Source: Rhodococcus triatomae BKS 15-14 | GTDB lineage: Bacteria > Actinomycetota > Actinomycetes > Mycobacteriales > Mycobacteriaceae | Assembly (NCBI GenBank): GCA_000341795.1 | Contig: AODO01000010.1 | Location: 186,001-250,000 of the forward strand | Direction: 5' to 3' | Length of the DNA stretch: 64,000 nucleotides | Part shown: in pieces, positions 8,700 to 18,243 of the stretch | Numbering within the stretch: position 1 is the stretch's first letter | Layout of the letters: every line of letters begins with the position of its first letter | Made by a program: the position numbers and the translations under genes | The notes under the pieces: model-generated | Seen by the model: the letters and a program-made list of their open reading frames with translations, nothing else | Told to the model about the DNA's origin: nothing | Databases searched by the model: none

Positions 8700-9644
8700 A
8701 TGACCGGACCCGTCCTTCTCCTCGACGGCGCGAGCCTGTGGTTCCGCGCGTATTACGCACTCCCCGAATCGTTCACGGCCAAGGACGGCAGACCGGTCAA
8801 CGCGGTCCGCGGATTCACCGACATGGTGGCCTCGCTGATCACGCGGCACCAGCCCGCTCGGCTCGTGGTGTGCCTCGATCTGGACTGGCGCCCTCAGTTC
8901 CGGGTCGACCTGGTGCCGTCCTACAAGGCACACCGCGTTGCCGCGGAGATCGACGCGGGACCCGACGTGGAGGAGGTGCCCGACACCCTCACCCCGCAGG
9001 TCGACATGATCATGGACGTCCTCGCGGCCGCGGGGATCGCCACCGCGGGCGCGGTCGGCTTCGAAGCCGACGACGTCCTCGGCACCCTCGCCGCCCGCGA
9101 GCGCGACGACACCGTGGTCGTCGTCAGCGGCGACCGTGACCTCCTCCAGGTCGCCTCGGACCACCCGGTGCCGGTGCGGGTTCTGTACGTCGGGCGTGGA
9201 CTGGCCAAGGCGGAACTGTTCGGACCGGCCGAGGTCGCCGAGAAGTACGGTGTCCCCGCCGATCGCCCAGGACCCGGTTACGCCGAACTCGCGTTGCTCC
9301 GAGGGGATCCGTCCGACGGACTGCCCGGAGTCAAGGGAGTCGGCGAGAAGACGGCCTCGACGCTGCTCCTGCAGTACGGATCGGTCGCGGCGCTGCGCGC
9401 TGCGGTGGACGACCCGGGATCCGGTCTGGCCAAGGGCGTTCGCGCGAAGCTCGCCGCGTCCTCGGACTACCTGGACGCGGCGTTGCCGGTCGTACGCGTC
9501 GCCGTCGACGCACCCGTCGTACTCTCCGGACCGGATCACCTTCCCTCGACACCCCGGGACCCCGCGCGACTCGCCGACCTCGCCGAGGAGCTCAACATCG
9601 GCACCTCGATCAGCCGACTCACCGCGGCGATGGGATCGCGCTAG
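8700..9644 (+). CDS. 5'-3' exonuclease (Rv2090-like, PolA-type FEN domain)
   Basis: A 314-residue stand-alone homologue of the 5'-nuclease domain of DNA polymerase I. It shows the N-terminal metal site [40 protein letters not shown] and the helix-3-turn-helix DNA-binding motif [18 protein letters not shown]. It should trim 5' flaps or RNA/DNA primers. There are two in-frame ATGs: 8691 and 8700. The latter is chosen because an AGGA element lies about 8 nt upstream; 8691 would add only three residues. It ends 4 bp before the converging DUF4333 gene. Confidence 0.9.
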   Translation: MTGPVLLLDGASLWFRAYYALPESFTAKDGRPVNAVRGFTDMVASLITRHQPARLVVCLDLDWRPQFRVDLVPSYKAHRVAAEIDAGPDVEEVPDTLTPQVDMIMDVLAAAGIATAGAVGFEADDVLGTLAARERDDTVVVVSGDRDLLQVASDHPVPVRVLYVGRGLAKAELFGPAEVAEKYGVPADRPGPGYAELALLRGDPSDGLPGVKGVGEKTASTLLLQYGSVAALRAAVDDPGSGLAKGVRAKLAASSDYLDAALPVVRVAVDAPVVLSGPDHLPSTPRDPARLADLAEELNIGTSISRLTAAMGSR

Positions 9645-9648
9645 GCAC

Positions 9649-10524
9649 TCACCGGGGGCTCGGGTGTGACACCTCGTAACGTGCGTCGTCGTCCATGATG
9701 GTCAGTTCGACCTCGTTGGGTTCGCCGTTGATCGTCAACGTGCAGGTCACCGTCGCGTCCACGACGATCTCCCGGCCCGACGGGCAGTCGACGTCCGCGA
9801 CGTCCGTGTACCCGTAGCCCGTCACGATCTTCGTCACGCCCTCCTCGGCGGCCGTGGAGTCGAGGGTCTTCGGTCCGAAGACACCGCTCACGGCAAGCCC
9901 GATCCCGACGACGGCGGCCAGCGCGACCGCACCGAGGCCGATCCACAGCGGCTTCTTCGACGTGGCAGGGGTGTCGGCCGGGAACTGATTCGGGTATGCG
10001 CCGGCCGGGTACTGCCCGTACGCCTGCGGGTACTGCCCCGGCTGCGGCTGACCCGGGTAGGGCTGTCCGTAGGCCGCATAGGGTTGCGCGAACGCCGCCT
10101 GCTGCGGAGCCTGCCCCTGCGGGTAGCCCGGGTACGGCTGCGCGTGCGGATACTGTCCGGGCACTCCGGGCGGCATCTGCTGCGGGTTCGGGGGGTACTG
10201 ATCCTGTTGCGGCGCACCGTACTGCTGTGCGCCGTGATGGGGAGCCGTCCCGTACTGCTGGGGTGCTCCGTACTGAGGACCGGTCGGGTACTGCTGGGGT
10301 GCGCCGTACTGCGGGCCCGCCGGGTACTGCTGGGGCTGCACCGGCTGGTCGCTCCACGCCTGCTGGCCCCACGGCTGGGGCTGCGCCTGCTCGGGGAAGG
10401 CGCTCGTTGCCTGCGGAACCCCCTGCTGCGCCGCCGGATCCGGCTGTACCGCCGGACTCTCGGGTGCCGTCGGATTCTCCGCCTGGTCGGCGCCGCCCTC
10501 CGGGCCCGTCGTGCCGTCACTCAT
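9649..10524 (-). CDS. DUF4333 membrane protein with Gln/Pro/Tyr-rich cytoplasmic N-terminus (Rv2091c-like)
   Basis: A 291-residue protein in three parts: an acidic start (about 1-35); a low-complexity stretch of about 150 residues made of Pro, Gln, Tyr and Gly with repeats such as QYGAPQQYP and GPQYGAPQQY; and one transmembrane helix (KKPLWIGLGAVALAAVVGIG, about residues 190-210) followed by an extracytoplasmic DUF4333 domain with two cysteines (DVDCPSG and VTCTLTINGE) likely to form a disulfide. It is a type-II-like membrane protein of unknown function. It is collinear with Rv2091c between the exonuclease and helY. The spacing to helY (166 bp) holds no further gene. Confidence 0.88.
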   Translation of the reverse strand: MSDGTTGPEGGADQAENPTAPESPAVQPDPAAQQGVPQATSAFPEQAQPQPWGQQAWSDQPVQPQQYPAGPQYGAPQQYPTGPQYGAPQQYGTAPHHGAQQYGAPQQDQYPPNPQQMPPGVPGQYPHAQPYPGYPQGQAPQQAAFAQPYAAYGQPYPGQPQPGQYPQAYGQYPAGAYPNQFPADTPATSKKPLWIGLGAVALAAVVGIGLAVSGVFGPKTLDSTAAEEGVTKIVTGYGYTDVADVDCPSGREIVVDATVTCTLTINGEPNEVELTIMDDDARYEVSHPSPR

Positions 10525-10690
10525 GTCCTGCCTCCACTTTCCCGCCGCTCACGCGTCCGTCACCCGTCAAGCCGCCCCCTGGGATCGCGGCAGAACGCTT
10601 CGGAATACAACCACACCTTGCCCGCCGAGGCTGCGCCCAGTGACGTCCCAGGCGCGCCGGGCCGTCTCCTCGGCCCTGCGCTCGGCGGTG

Positions 10691-13381
10691 TCACGCCGCG
10701 TCGACCGCGACGACACCACGCCTGATCGCTCCCACCGCCTTCGCCGCCGCAGACCGCACCTCCGGGTCGGGTGCCGTCTGATGCACCTGGTCGAGCAGGT
10801 CGATCACCTGCCTGCACCACCGGACGAAATCGCCGGCCGACAGCGCCTGACCGCGGTCGCCGGCCGCGAGCAGGGTGTCGGCGAGAGGTTCGCCGCGCGA
10901 CCACATGTGGATTGCGGTCACGAATCCGAAGTCCGGTTCGCGCGTGAGCGGCAGCTTGTGTGCGACCTCGTCCGTGCGCAACGCCGACCACAGTCGGACC
11001 GTCTCTCCCAGTGCGCGCTGCAGTGGCGCCGTCGGGCCCCGATCCGCGGTCGCCGCGTCCTGCCGTGACTCGAACACCAACGCGGACACCACCCCCGCGA
11101 GTTCCGCCGGAGACAGCCCCTTCCAGGTGCCGTGCCTCAGACACTCGGCCACCAACAGATCGCTCTCCGAGTACAACCGCATGAGGCGATGCCCGTCGTC
11201 CGTCACACCACCGTCGGCATCGGTGTAGCCGCGCTCGGCGAGTAGCCGGAGGATTCTGTCGAACGTCCGCGCCAGCGAGTTCGTCGTCGCCGCGACCTTC
11301 TGACGTTTGCTGTCGACTTCCCGCGCGAGACGGTTGTACCGCTCGCCGATGCGGCTCAGGCGTTCCCTGTCCGGCGCGGTGTGACAGGGATGGTCCCGCA
11401 GCGCCCGGCGCAGCGTCGCCAGCTCCCGATCGCTCGCCGCGGGAGACTTGCGCTTCGAATACCGGTTCGGCACGACGATCCCCGTGCTGCGCAGCGCCGA
11501 AGCCAGGTCGCGACGGGTCCGTGCGGTGCGGTGCTGTACGTGGCGGGGCAACCTCATCGTGCCCAGTGGCTTTGCGGGCGAAGGGAAGTCCGCTGCCGAG
11601 ATCCGGCCCGCCCACTTGTCCTCGGTCAACACCAGCGGGCGCGGATCGGTCGGGTCGTGATCGGGCTCGAGGACGACGGCGAGCCCGGACCGGCGGCCGG
11701 TCGGGATCCCGATGACGTCGCCGCGCCGCAACGCGGTCAACGCCGCGACCGCGTCACTGCGACGGTCGGTGCGCCCCTGACGCTCCAGTTGCCGCTCCCG
11801 TGTGCGGATTCGTTCGCGCAGCTGCGCGTACTCGAAGTACTCGCTGTCCTCACCGCCGAGCTCCTCTCGCAGCTCGGCGAGCGCACGCTGATCCTTCTCG
11901 ATCGAGCGCACCATCCCGACCACGGACCTGTCCGCCTGGAACTGCGCGAACGACCGCTCGAGCAGTGCCCTCGCCTCCGTCGCACCCATCCGATCGATCA
12001 GATTGATCGACATGTTGTAGGAGGGCCGGAACGAGCTGCGCAGCGGAAAGGTTCGCGTCGAGGCCAGGCCCGCGACCTCGGTCGCCTCGACGCCGGGCTG
12101 CCACAGCACCACCGCATGGCCTTCGACGTCGATGCCACGCCGTCCGGCCCGGCCGGTGAGCTGGGTGTACTCACCCGGGGTCAGCTCCGCATGGGTCTCG
12201 CCGTTGTACTTCACCAGACGCTCGAGGACCACCGTGCGGGCAGGCATGTTGATGCCGAGCGCGAGCGTCTCGGTCGCGAACACAGCCCGGACCAGGCCCT
12301 TGACGAACAGTTCCTCCACCGTGTGGCGGAACGCGGGCAGCATGCCCGCGTGGTGGCCCGCGATGCCCCGTTCCAGTCCCTCCCGCCACTCCCAGTACCC
12401 GAGGACGGACAGGTCGTGCTTGGGGAGCTCGCCGGTGTGCTTGTCGATGATCCGTGCGATCTCGTCGGCCTGCTCGTCCGTGGTCAGCCTCAGGCGGGAC
12501 CGGAGGCACTGCGCGACCGCGGCGTCACAGCCGGCACGACTGAAGATGAACGTGATCGCCGGGAGAAGTCCTTCCTCGTCCAGTCGCGCGATCACCTCCG
12601 GACGTGGCAACGGCCGTGTCCCGGAACTCGGCGCGGAGCCGCGTCCCCTGCCGCGCGGCTGCCAGCTGTCGTACCGGTCCAGGGACTGTCGTTGTTTGAG
12701 ATGTCGGACCAGGTCGCGGTCGATGACGAGCCGCGCGGCCGGATCCGCGTCCTGTGCCGTCGTGTCGAACAGGTCGAACAGCCGGCGACCCACCATCATG
12801 TGCTGCCAGAGCGGGATCGGCCGCACCTCGTCGACGACCACCTCGGTGTCGCCGCGGACGGTTTCCATCCAGGCGCCGAACTCCTCCGCGTTGCTGACGG
12901 TCGCCGACAGGCTCACCAGTCGCACGTCGTCGGGCAGGTGCAGGATCACCTCCTCCCACACCGCGCCACGGAACCGATCCGCCAGGTAGTGCACCTCGTC
13001 CATCACCACATGCGACAACCCGCGCAGGGCGGGCGAATTCGCGTACAGCATGTTCCGGAGCACCTCGGTGGTCATCACCACCACGGGAGCGTCGGAGTTG
13101 ATGCTGACATCGCCGGTGAGCAGCCCGACGTCGGCCTTGCCGTAGCGCTCGACCAGGTCTGCGTACTTCTGGTTGCTCAGGGCCTTGATCGGGGTCGTGT
13201 AGAAACACTTGCGATCGGACTTCAGCGCGAGGTGAACCGCGAACTCCCCGATCACCGTCTTACCCGCGCCGGTGGGTGCGCACACCAGCACCCCGTGCCC
13301 CGATTCGAGTGCCCGGCACGCCTCAGCCTGGAACCCGTCCAGGGGAAAGCTCAGCTGCGCGGTGAAGAGGTCGAGTTCCAC
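10691..13381 (-). CDS. helY: Ski2-like DEAD/DEAH-box helicase HelY
   Basis: An 896-residue superfamily-2 RNA helicase of the Ski2/Mtr4 group. Motif I is APTGAGKT (about residue 35), motif II DEVH (VVMDEVHYL), motif III SATVSN and motif VI QLTGRAGRRGID. The C-terminal DSHCT-like region runs to the end. It probably remodels RNA in decay or ribosome pathways. The GTG at 13381 is preceded by TAACCT (13388-13393, minus strand) with a 6-nt spacer, a leaderless promoter. A strong hairpin separates it from tatC, so the two are independent although collinear as in Rv2092c-Rv2093c. Confidence 0.93.
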   Translation of the reverse strand: MELDLFTAQLSFPLDGFQAEACRALESGHGVLVCAPTGAGKTVIGEFAVHLALKSDRKCFYTTPIKALSNQKYADLVERYGKADVGLLTGDVSINSDAPVVVMTTEVLRNMLYANSPALRGLSHVVMDEVHYLADRFRGAVWEEVILHLPDDVRLVSLSATVSNAEEFGAWMETVRGDTEVVVDEVRPIPLWQHMMVGRRLFDLFDTTAQDADPAARLVIDRDLVRHLKQRQSLDRYDSWQPRGRGRGSAPSSGTRPLPRPEVIARLDEEGLLPAITFIFSRAGCDAAVAQCLRSRLRLTTDEQADEIARIIDKHTGELPKHDLSVLGYWEWREGLERGIAGHHAGMLPAFRHTVEELFVKGLVRAVFATETLALGINMPARTVVLERLVKYNGETHAELTPGEYTQLTGRAGRRGIDVEGHAVVLWQPGVEATEVAGLASTRTFPLRSSFRPSYNMSINLIDRMGATEARALLERSFAQFQADRSVVGMVRSIEKDQRALAELREELGGEDSEYFEYAQLRERIRTRERQLERQGRTDRRSDAVAALTALRRGDVIGIPTGRRSGLAVVLEPDHDPTDPRPLVLTEDKWAGRISAADFPSPAKPLGTMRLPRHVQHRTARTRRDLASALRSTGIVVPNRYSKRKSPAASDRELATLRRALRDHPCHTAPDRERLSRIGERYNRLAREVDSKRQKVAATTNSLARTFDRILRLLAERGYTDADGGVTDDGHRLMRLYSESDLLVAECLRHGTWKGLSPAELAGVVSALVFESRQDAATADRGPTAPLQRALGETVRLWSALRTDEVAHKLPLTREPDFGFVTAIHMWSRGEPLADTLLAAGDRGQALSAGDFVRWCRQVIDLLDQVHQTAPDPEVRSAAAKAVGAIRRGVVAVDAA

Positions 13382-13387
13382 TCCGAC

Positions 13388-13393
13388 AGGTTA
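13388..13393 (-). promoter_or_regulatory. Leaderless-type -10 box (TAACCT) of helY
   Basis: On the minus strand TAACCT is followed by 6 nt and the GTG start of helY, with no ribosome-binding site between. Confidence 0.5.
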
Positions 13394-13452
13394 TCGACCG
13401 TGGCCGACAGCCGTGGATCGGCGCGGCGGGAGCAGCCGCCCGAAGCACCAGA

Positions 13453-13505
13453 ACATGGACGACACGGCACCGTCGCAGGTCGCGACGGTGCCGTGTCGTC
13501 CATGT
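13453..13505 (-). terminator. 24-bp perfect hairpin between tatC and helY
   Basis: Arms 13453-13476 and 13482-13505 are exact reverse complements, with the 5-nt loop AGGTC. The hairpin starts immediately after the tatC stop codon (13507-13509). There is no long U tract on the minus strand, which is usual for actinobacterial hairpin terminators. Confidence 0.85.
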
Positions 13506-13506
13506 G

Positions 13507-14430
13507 TCAGAGGGTGTCGGAGTAGTCCTCGACCTTCGTCGGACCGTCGATCCGCGAGGTCGGTTCGAGCGGTGACGCCTCGTCGTCGTCGAGCGTGCCC
13601 CACTCCTCCGACGCCTTCCGCGCACGGCGCCTGTCGTTGAGTCGGGCGATCTGGATGGCGAGCTCGAGCAGGATCGTCAGTGCCACCGCGAGCGCGAGCA
13701 TGGAGAACGGGTCCTGCCCGGGCGTGAAGACCGCGGCGAACAGGAACATCGCCATGATCAGGCCGCGCCGCCACGACCTCAGCTTCTCGTAGCTGAGGAT
13801 CCCGACCGAGTTCAGGGCGACGATCAGCAGTGGAATCTCGAAACTGACGCCGAAGATGATGAGCAGGTTGATGACGAAGCCGAAGTACTCCGCGCCGCTG
13901 AGCGCGGTCACCTGGACGTCACCACCGATGGTGAGGAGGAAGTGCAAGGCCTTCGAGACGACCACGTACGCAAGGACGGCGCCGGCGACGAACAGCGCCG
14001 CCGCGGACACCACGAATGCGACCGCATACCGGCGTTCGTTGGTGTGCAGGCCCGGCGTGATGAATGCCCAGAGCTGGTACAGCCAGATCGGGCAGGCGAG
14101 CACGATGCCCGCGGTGAACGCGACCTTGAACCGAAGCATGAACTGCTCGAACGGCCCGGTCGCCAGAAGGCGGCAGGCACCGTCGGACGTCAGGTCGGCG
14201 CGGGAATCACTGGGCAGCGAACAGTAGGGGCCGCGCAGGATCTCGCCGAGGCTGTCGATGCCGAAAATCTGGTGCGAGTACCAGAAGAAGCCGAACGCCG
14301 TGGTGACGAGGATCGCCAGGATCGACCACAGGAGTCGGGTCCGCAGCTCGTACAGGTGATCGACCAACGACATGGTGCCGTCGGGATTGACCCGTCGCCG
14401 GCTGCGCCGCGGGTCGAAGGGGATGCGCAC
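13507..14430 (-). CDS. tatC: Sec-independent protein translocase subunit TatC
   Basis: TatC is the receptor that binds twin-arginine signal peptides at the cytoplasmic membrane. The 307-residue protein has the family signature near the N-terminus ([19 protein letters not shown]), six predicted membrane segments, and the conserved periplasmic loop element [24 protein letters not shown]. The C-terminal tail (about residues 245-307) is charged and cytoplasmic. An insertion with two cysteines (PYCSLPSD and DGACRLL) sits in the first periplasmic loop, as in other actinobacterial TatC proteins. It lies 74 bp downstream of tatA, with a hairpin in the gap. Confidence 0.95.
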   Translation of the reverse strand: MRIPFDPRRSRRRVNPDGTMSLVDHLYELRTRLLWSILAILVTTAFGFFWYSHQIFGIDSLGEILRGPYCSLPSDSRADLTSDGACRLLATGPFEQFMLRFKVAFTAGIVLACPIWLYQLWAFITPGLHTNERRYAVAFVVSAAALFVAGAVLAYVVVSKALHFLLTIGGDVQVTALSGAEYFGFVINLLIIFGVSFEIPLLIVALNSVGILSYEKLRSWRRGLIMAMFLFAAVFTPGQDPFSMLALAVALTILLELAIQIARLNDRRRARKASEEWGTLDDDEASPLEPTSRIDGPTKVEDYSDTL

Positions 14431-14458
14431 TGGATCTGGCCCCGGTTCTGCTCAGGCA

Positions 14459-14492
14459 GTGCACCGGCGCGGGAGAACCCGCCCCGGTGCAC
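14459..14492 (-). terminator. Hairpin in the tatA-tatC gap (terminator or attenuator)
   Basis: The outer stem GTGCACCGG (14459-14467) pairs with CCGGTGCAC (14484-14492). The inner stem GCGGG pairs with CCCGC across an AGAA loop. It lies 12 bp after the tatA stop and could lower tatC relative to tatA. Confidence 0.7.
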
Positions 14493-14504
14493 GAGGTGAT
14501 CGGA

Positions 14505-14765
14505 CTAAGAGGCCTTGGTCTCGCTGTCGGCCTGGACGGTCGGCTGCTGCACCACAGGCGGCGGCGCCGGCGTCGCCGGAAGCTGTGCCGCGGGAGCCTG
14601 GACCGGCTCGGACGCGCCGTCGTTCTGCATCTCCTTGACCTCGCTCTTGAAGATGCGCAGCGAGCGGCCGAGTCCACGTGCCGCGTCGGGCAGCTTCTTC
14701 GAGCCGAACAGGATCACGACGACCAGCGCCACAATGGCCCAGTGCCAGGGGCTCATTGCACCCAT
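14505..14765 (-). CDS. tatA: Twin-arginine translocase subunit TatA
   Basis: TatA oligomerises to form the translocation element of the Tat system. The 86-residue protein has one N-terminal membrane helix ([16 protein letters not shown]), the FG hinge, an amphipathic helix ([23 protein letters not shown]) and a Pro/Ala/Gln-rich tail. It starts MGAMSPWHW, like M. tuberculosis TatA (MGSLSPWHW), so the first ATG at 14765 is used. A TGGAGG ribosome-binding site is 6 nt upstream. It is followed by a hairpin and then tatC. Confidence 0.95.
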   Translation of the reverse strand: MGAMSPWHWAIVALVVVILFGSKKLPDAARGLGRSLRIFKSEVKEMQNDGASEPVQAPAAQLPATPAPPPVVQQPTVQADSETKAS

Positions 14766-14837
14766 TACTACCTCCAGAAATCGGTTGACTCGATGCTACC
14801 GGACACGACCGGGCCCGGCGCCGGGGATTGCTGTGGA

Positions 14838-15806
14838 TCAGCCCTCGATCGGCTGTCCGTACGCTTCGAGCGCGGCTGACGCGCGCGATCGGACGGACTC
14901 CGACAATTCGGGCGGACCCAGGACTCGTACCCCGGCTCCGAATCCTGCCACGAGTCGAGCCATCCAGTCCGGCGAAGCGAACCGCATCGACGCCTCGATC
15001 GATCCGTCCTCACGAACCTGCACATCCGTCATCGGGTGATAGTCGAGCACCCAGGCATGATCGGCCGCGATCAGCAGCCGCGCCTGCGGCAGCGTCGCGT
15101 CGTCCTGGAACAGCTCCAGCGACGACGAGTCCGCGTAGGCCGCCTCGGGCGGCCGCGCGGGTTCCTCCAGCTCGGTCGCCGCATCGATCCGGTCGTACCG
15201 GAACAGACGAACCCCGTCGGCCTGCCTGCACCACGCCTGCAGATAGCTGTGGTTGTCGACCAGAACGACACGGATCGGATCGACGATCCGCCGCGTCACC
15301 GCGTCGCGGGAGGCCGAGAAGTACGTGATGTCGAGCGCCCGCCCGTGCCGGACCGCCGAGCGCACCGCAGCGACGACCGGCCTCTCCTGCTCCGAGTCCG
15401 GCGCCGACCGGGCGACCACCCCGCCCGCCGCGACGCCCGCCGCCGACTCGATCTTCGCGATCGCACCCTGCACCGAGGTCGGATCCGCGGTCCCCGGCAG
15501 TTCGCCGAGCGCCCGCAGCGCGACGAGCAGCGCTGTGGCCTCCGTCGACGTCAACCGCAGCGGCCGGTCGATACCCGCAGAGAACGTCACCTCGACGGTC
15601 TCCTCCTCGAACGACAGGTCGATCAGGTCACCCGGACCGTAGCCGGGCAGACCGCACACCCAGAGCTGCTCGAGATCGGTCTTCAGCTGCGCCACGGTGA
15701 CACCGAGCTCGGCCGCGGCCTCCCGTTTCGTGATGCCGGGATTCGCGACGAAATACGGAACCATGTTCAGCAACCGGGTCAGTCGAAGGGACAGTCGCTG
15801 ACTCAC
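14838..15806 (-). CDS. pafC: WYL-domain transcriptional regulator PafC
   Basis: A 322-residue regulator with an N-terminal winged-helix segment (LTRLLNMVPYFVANPGITKREAAAELGV), a WYL domain in which the YL of the family motif appears as HSYLQAWC, and a C-terminal WCX extension. With PafB it forms the PafBC activator of the LexA-independent DNA-damage response in mycobacteria. The name reflects its location rather than a Pup ligase role. The GTG at 15806 overlaps the pafB TGA (15803-15806), giving tight translational coupling and equal dosage. Confidence 0.93.
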   Translation of the reverse strand: MSQRLSLRLTRLLNMVPYFVANPGITKREAAAELGVTVAQLKTDLEQLWVCGLPGYGPGDLIDLSFEEETVEVTFSAGIDRPLRLTSTEATALLVALRALGELPGTADPTSVQGAIAKIESAAGVAAGGVVARSAPDSEQERPVVAAVRSAVRHGRALDITYFSASRDAVTRRIVDPIRVVLVDNHSYLQAWCRQADGVRLFRYDRIDAATELEEPARPPEAAYADSSSLELFQDDATLPQARLLIAADHAWVLDYHPMTDVQVREDGSIEASMRFASPDWMARLVAGFGAGVRVLGPPELSESVRSRASAALEAYGQPIEG

Positions 15807-16786
15807 AGACCTGCCTCCGCTGCCACGGCCAGCCGCGAGATCACGTCGGCACGCAATGCTTCCGGCTCCAGCACCACCGCATCGGCCCCGTACCCGGCGA
15901 TCAACCGCGCCAGCCACTCCCTGGACCGCACCGGTACCTCGAACACCGTTCCCGCCTCTCCCCCGACCGACGCCGATCGCACCTGCTTGCCGAGGCGCCG
16001 CACACCCTGCGCTCGCCCCTCACGAATCCACACCGTCGCCGTCCCCGACACCCCGGCAGGCCCGACCGCGCGTCCGACGATCTCCCTCAGATCGACACCG
16101 GCCGGCTTGTGCACCACGCCCTTCGGATCGAGGGCAACCACCGGCTCCGCGATCCGCGACAGCCGGAAGGTTCGCGGCGCATTGCGGTCGACGTCGTGCC
16201 CGACGACATACCAGCGTCCGTCACGGGTGACCACACCCCACGGTTCGATGGTCCGGGTCGCGAACGGCGCGTTCGGCGCGGGCCGGTGCTCGAAGCGGAT
16301 CACCCGGCCGTCCTCGATCGCGGACAGCACGGTCTCCACCGCCGGTTCCGAGCCCCTGCTGCGGGTGGGCAGTGCCGTGAACACGGACGCCGACTCCTGA
16401 TCGACCGCAACCCCCGCCGCCCGCAGCTTGAGTACCGCGCCCTGCGCGGCGGACGTCATCTCCGGCGACTCCAGCAACCGCAGCGCGATCGCGACCGCCG
16501 CCGACTCCTCGCTCGTCAGGTCGATCTCCGGGAGCGCGTACGCCTCCAGATTGATCCGATACCCCTCGGCGGACGTGTACCCGGGCGCCGGGCCCGTCTC
16601 GAGCGGGACACCCAGGTCACGCAGTTCACTCTTGTCCCGCTCGAACATCCGGCTGAACGCCTCTGGACTGGCCGAGTCCTGGTAGCCCGCGACGCTGGCA
16701 CGGATCTTGTCCGCCGTCACGAACTGCCGGGTCGCGAGCAGGCAGATGACGAGATTCATCAACCGTTCGACTTTGCTGGTCGCCAC
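15803..16786 (-). CDS. pafB: WYL-domain transcriptional regulator PafB
   Basis: A 327-residue partner of PafC. The N-terminal HTH reads RLMNLVICLLATRQFVTADK. The WYL motif is seen as GRWYVVGHD, where the domain is thought to sense a nucleic-acid or nucleotide signal. The WCX domain ends with REWLARLIAGYGADAVVLEP. The GTG at 16786 lies 26 bp downstream of the pafA stop. TAGGCT on the minus strand (16795-16800), with 8 nt to the start, suggests that pafBC have their own promoter as well as possible read-through from pafA. Confidence 0.93.
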   Translation of the reverse strand: MATSKVERLMNLVICLLATRQFVTADKIRASVAGYQDSASPEAFSRMFERDKSELRDLGVPLETGPAPGYTSAEGYRINLEAYALPEIDLTSEESAAVAIALRLLESPEMTSAAQGAVLKLRAAGVAVDQESASVFTALPTRSRGSEPAVETVLSAIEDGRVIRFEHRPAPNAPFATRTIEPWGVVTRDGRWYVVGHDVDRNAPRTFRLSRIAEPVVALDPKGVVHKPAGVDLREIVGRAVGPAGVSGTATVWIREGRAQGVRRLGKQVRSASVGGEAGTVFEVPVRSREWLARLIAGYGADAVVLEPEALRADVISRLAVAAEAGL

Positions 16787-16812
16787 GGATCAGCAGCCTA
16801 ACGGCACACCGC

Positions 16813-18171
16813 TCACATCGACGCGATGAGCCTCTCCACCCGTTCGTCGACCGACCGGAACGGGTCCTTGCACAGCACGGTTCGCTGGGCCTGGTCGTTC
16901 AGCTTGAGGTGCACCCAGTCGACGGTGAAGTCGCGTCCGGCGTCCTGGGCGGCGGCGATGAAATCGCCCCGGAGCTTCGCCCGGGTGGTCTGCGGCGGCA
17001 CGTTCACCGCTGCGTCGATCTGCTCGTCCTCGGTGACCCGCTTCGCGAGCCCCTTCCGCTGCAGCAGGTCGAACACACCGCGCCCACGCTTGATGTCGTG
17101 GTACGCCAGATCGAGTTGCGCGATCTTCGGATCGGACAGCTCGAGATCGTGCTTGTCCTGGTAACGCTGGAAGAGCTTGCGCTTGATCACCCAGTCGATC
17201 TCGGTGTCGACCTTCGCGAAGTCCTGCGACTCCACCGCGTCGAGCACGCGGCCCCACAGTTCCACCACCTGCGCGACCTGCGGATCGGGCTCCCGATTGT
17301 GCAGGTGCTCGACGGCACGCGCGTGGTACTCGCGTTGGATGTCCAGCGCGCTCGCCTGCCTGCCGCCGGCCAGCCGCACCGGGCGGCGCCCCGTCAGGTC
17401 GTGGCTGACCTCACGGATCGCGCGAATCGGATTGTCGAGCGCGAAATCCCGGAAGGAGACACCGGCCTCGATCATCTCCAGCACGAGCGAGGCCGTCCCC
17501 ACCTTGAGCATGGTGGTGGTCTCGGACATGTTCGAGTCGCCCACGATGACGTGCAGGCGCCGGTACTTCTCGGCGTCCGCGTGCGGTTCGTCGCGAGTGT
17601 TGATGATCGGACGGGACCGCGTCGTCGCGGACGACACGCCCTCCCAGATGTGCTCTGCACGCTGCGACAGGCAGAACGTCGCCGACTTCGGAGTCTGCAG
17701 GACCTTGCCCGCGCCGCAGATCAGCTGACGGGTCACCAGGAAGGGCAGGAGCACGTCCGAGATCCGGGAGAACTCACCGGCGCGGACGACCAGGAAGTTC
17801 TCGTGGCAGCCGTACGAATTGCCCGCCGAGTCGGTGTTGTTCTTGAAGAGGTAGATGTCACCGCCGATGCCCTCTTCGGCGAGCCGCTGCTCGGCGTCGA
17901 CGAGGAGGTCCTCCAGGACCCTCTCACCGGCGCGATCGTGGGTCACGAGCTGGACCAGGCCGTCGCACTCCGCGGTCGCGTACTCCGGGTGTGAACCGAC
18001 GTCCAGGTAGAGGCGTGCGCCGTTGCGCAGGAACACGTTGGAGCTGCGGCCCCACGACACGACACGCCGGAACAGGTAGCGCGCCACCTCGTCCGGGCTC
18101 AGCCGCCTGTGACCGTGGAAGGTGCAGGTGACACCGAACTCGGTCTCAATTCCCATGATTCGTCGCTCCAC
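16813..18171 (-). CDS. pafA: Pup-protein ligase PafA
   Basis: PafA joins the C-terminal Glu of deamidated Pup to substrate lysines using ATP, marking proteins for the proteasome. The 452-residue protein is nearly the M. tuberculosis sequence: [10 protein letters not shown] (nucleotide/Mg site), [14 protein letters not shown] with the catalytic Asp, [18 protein letters not shown] and [20 protein letters not shown]. The GTG at 18171 gives [13 protein letters not shown] and exactly the length of the mycobacterial enzyme (452). No SD is present; a TACTGT box 6 nt upstream indicates a leaderless transcript. Confidence 0.97.
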   Translation of the reverse strand: MERRIMGIETEFGVTCTFHGHRRLSPDEVARYLFRRVVSWGRSSNVFLRNGARLYLDVGSHPEYATAECDGLVQLVTHDRAGERVLEDLLVDAEQRLAEEGIGGDIYLFKNNTDSAGNSYGCHENFLVVRAGEFSRISDVLLPFLVTRQLICGAGKVLQTPKSATFCLSQRAEHIWEGVSSATTRSRPIINTRDEPHADAEKYRRLHVIVGDSNMSETTTMLKVGTASLVLEMIEAGVSFRDFALDNPIRAIREVSHDLTGRRPVRLAGGRQASALDIQREYHARAVEHLHNREPDPQVAQVVELWGRVLDAVESQDFAKVDTEIDWVIKRKLFQRYQDKHDLELSDPKIAQLDLAYHDIKRGRGVFDLLQRKGLAKRVTEDEQIDAAVNVPPQTTRAKLRGDFIAAAQDAGRDFTVDWVHLKLNDQAQRTVLCKDPFRSVDERVERLIASM

Positions 18172-18177
18172 ACTTCG

Positions 18178-18183
18178 ACAGTA
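18178..18183 (-). promoter_or_regulatory. Leaderless-type -10 box (TACTGT) of pafA
   Basis: Minus-strand TACTGT with a 6-nt spacer before the GTG of pafA. Back-to-back with an identical hexamer serving the divergent PAP2 gene. Confidence 0.55.
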
Positions 18184-18231
18184 CAACGCAGAAGGGCTTC
18201 GCCACCGAGTTCGCGGGCGCCACACCGCGCC

Positions 18232-18237
18232 TACTGT
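18232..18237 (+). promoter_or_regulatory. Leaderless-type -10 box (TACTGT) of the PAP2-DAGK gene
   Basis: Plus-strand TACTGT followed by 6 nt and GTG at 18244. The two divergent starts are 72 bp apart. Confidence 0.5.
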
Positions 18238-18243
18238 GGGAAC

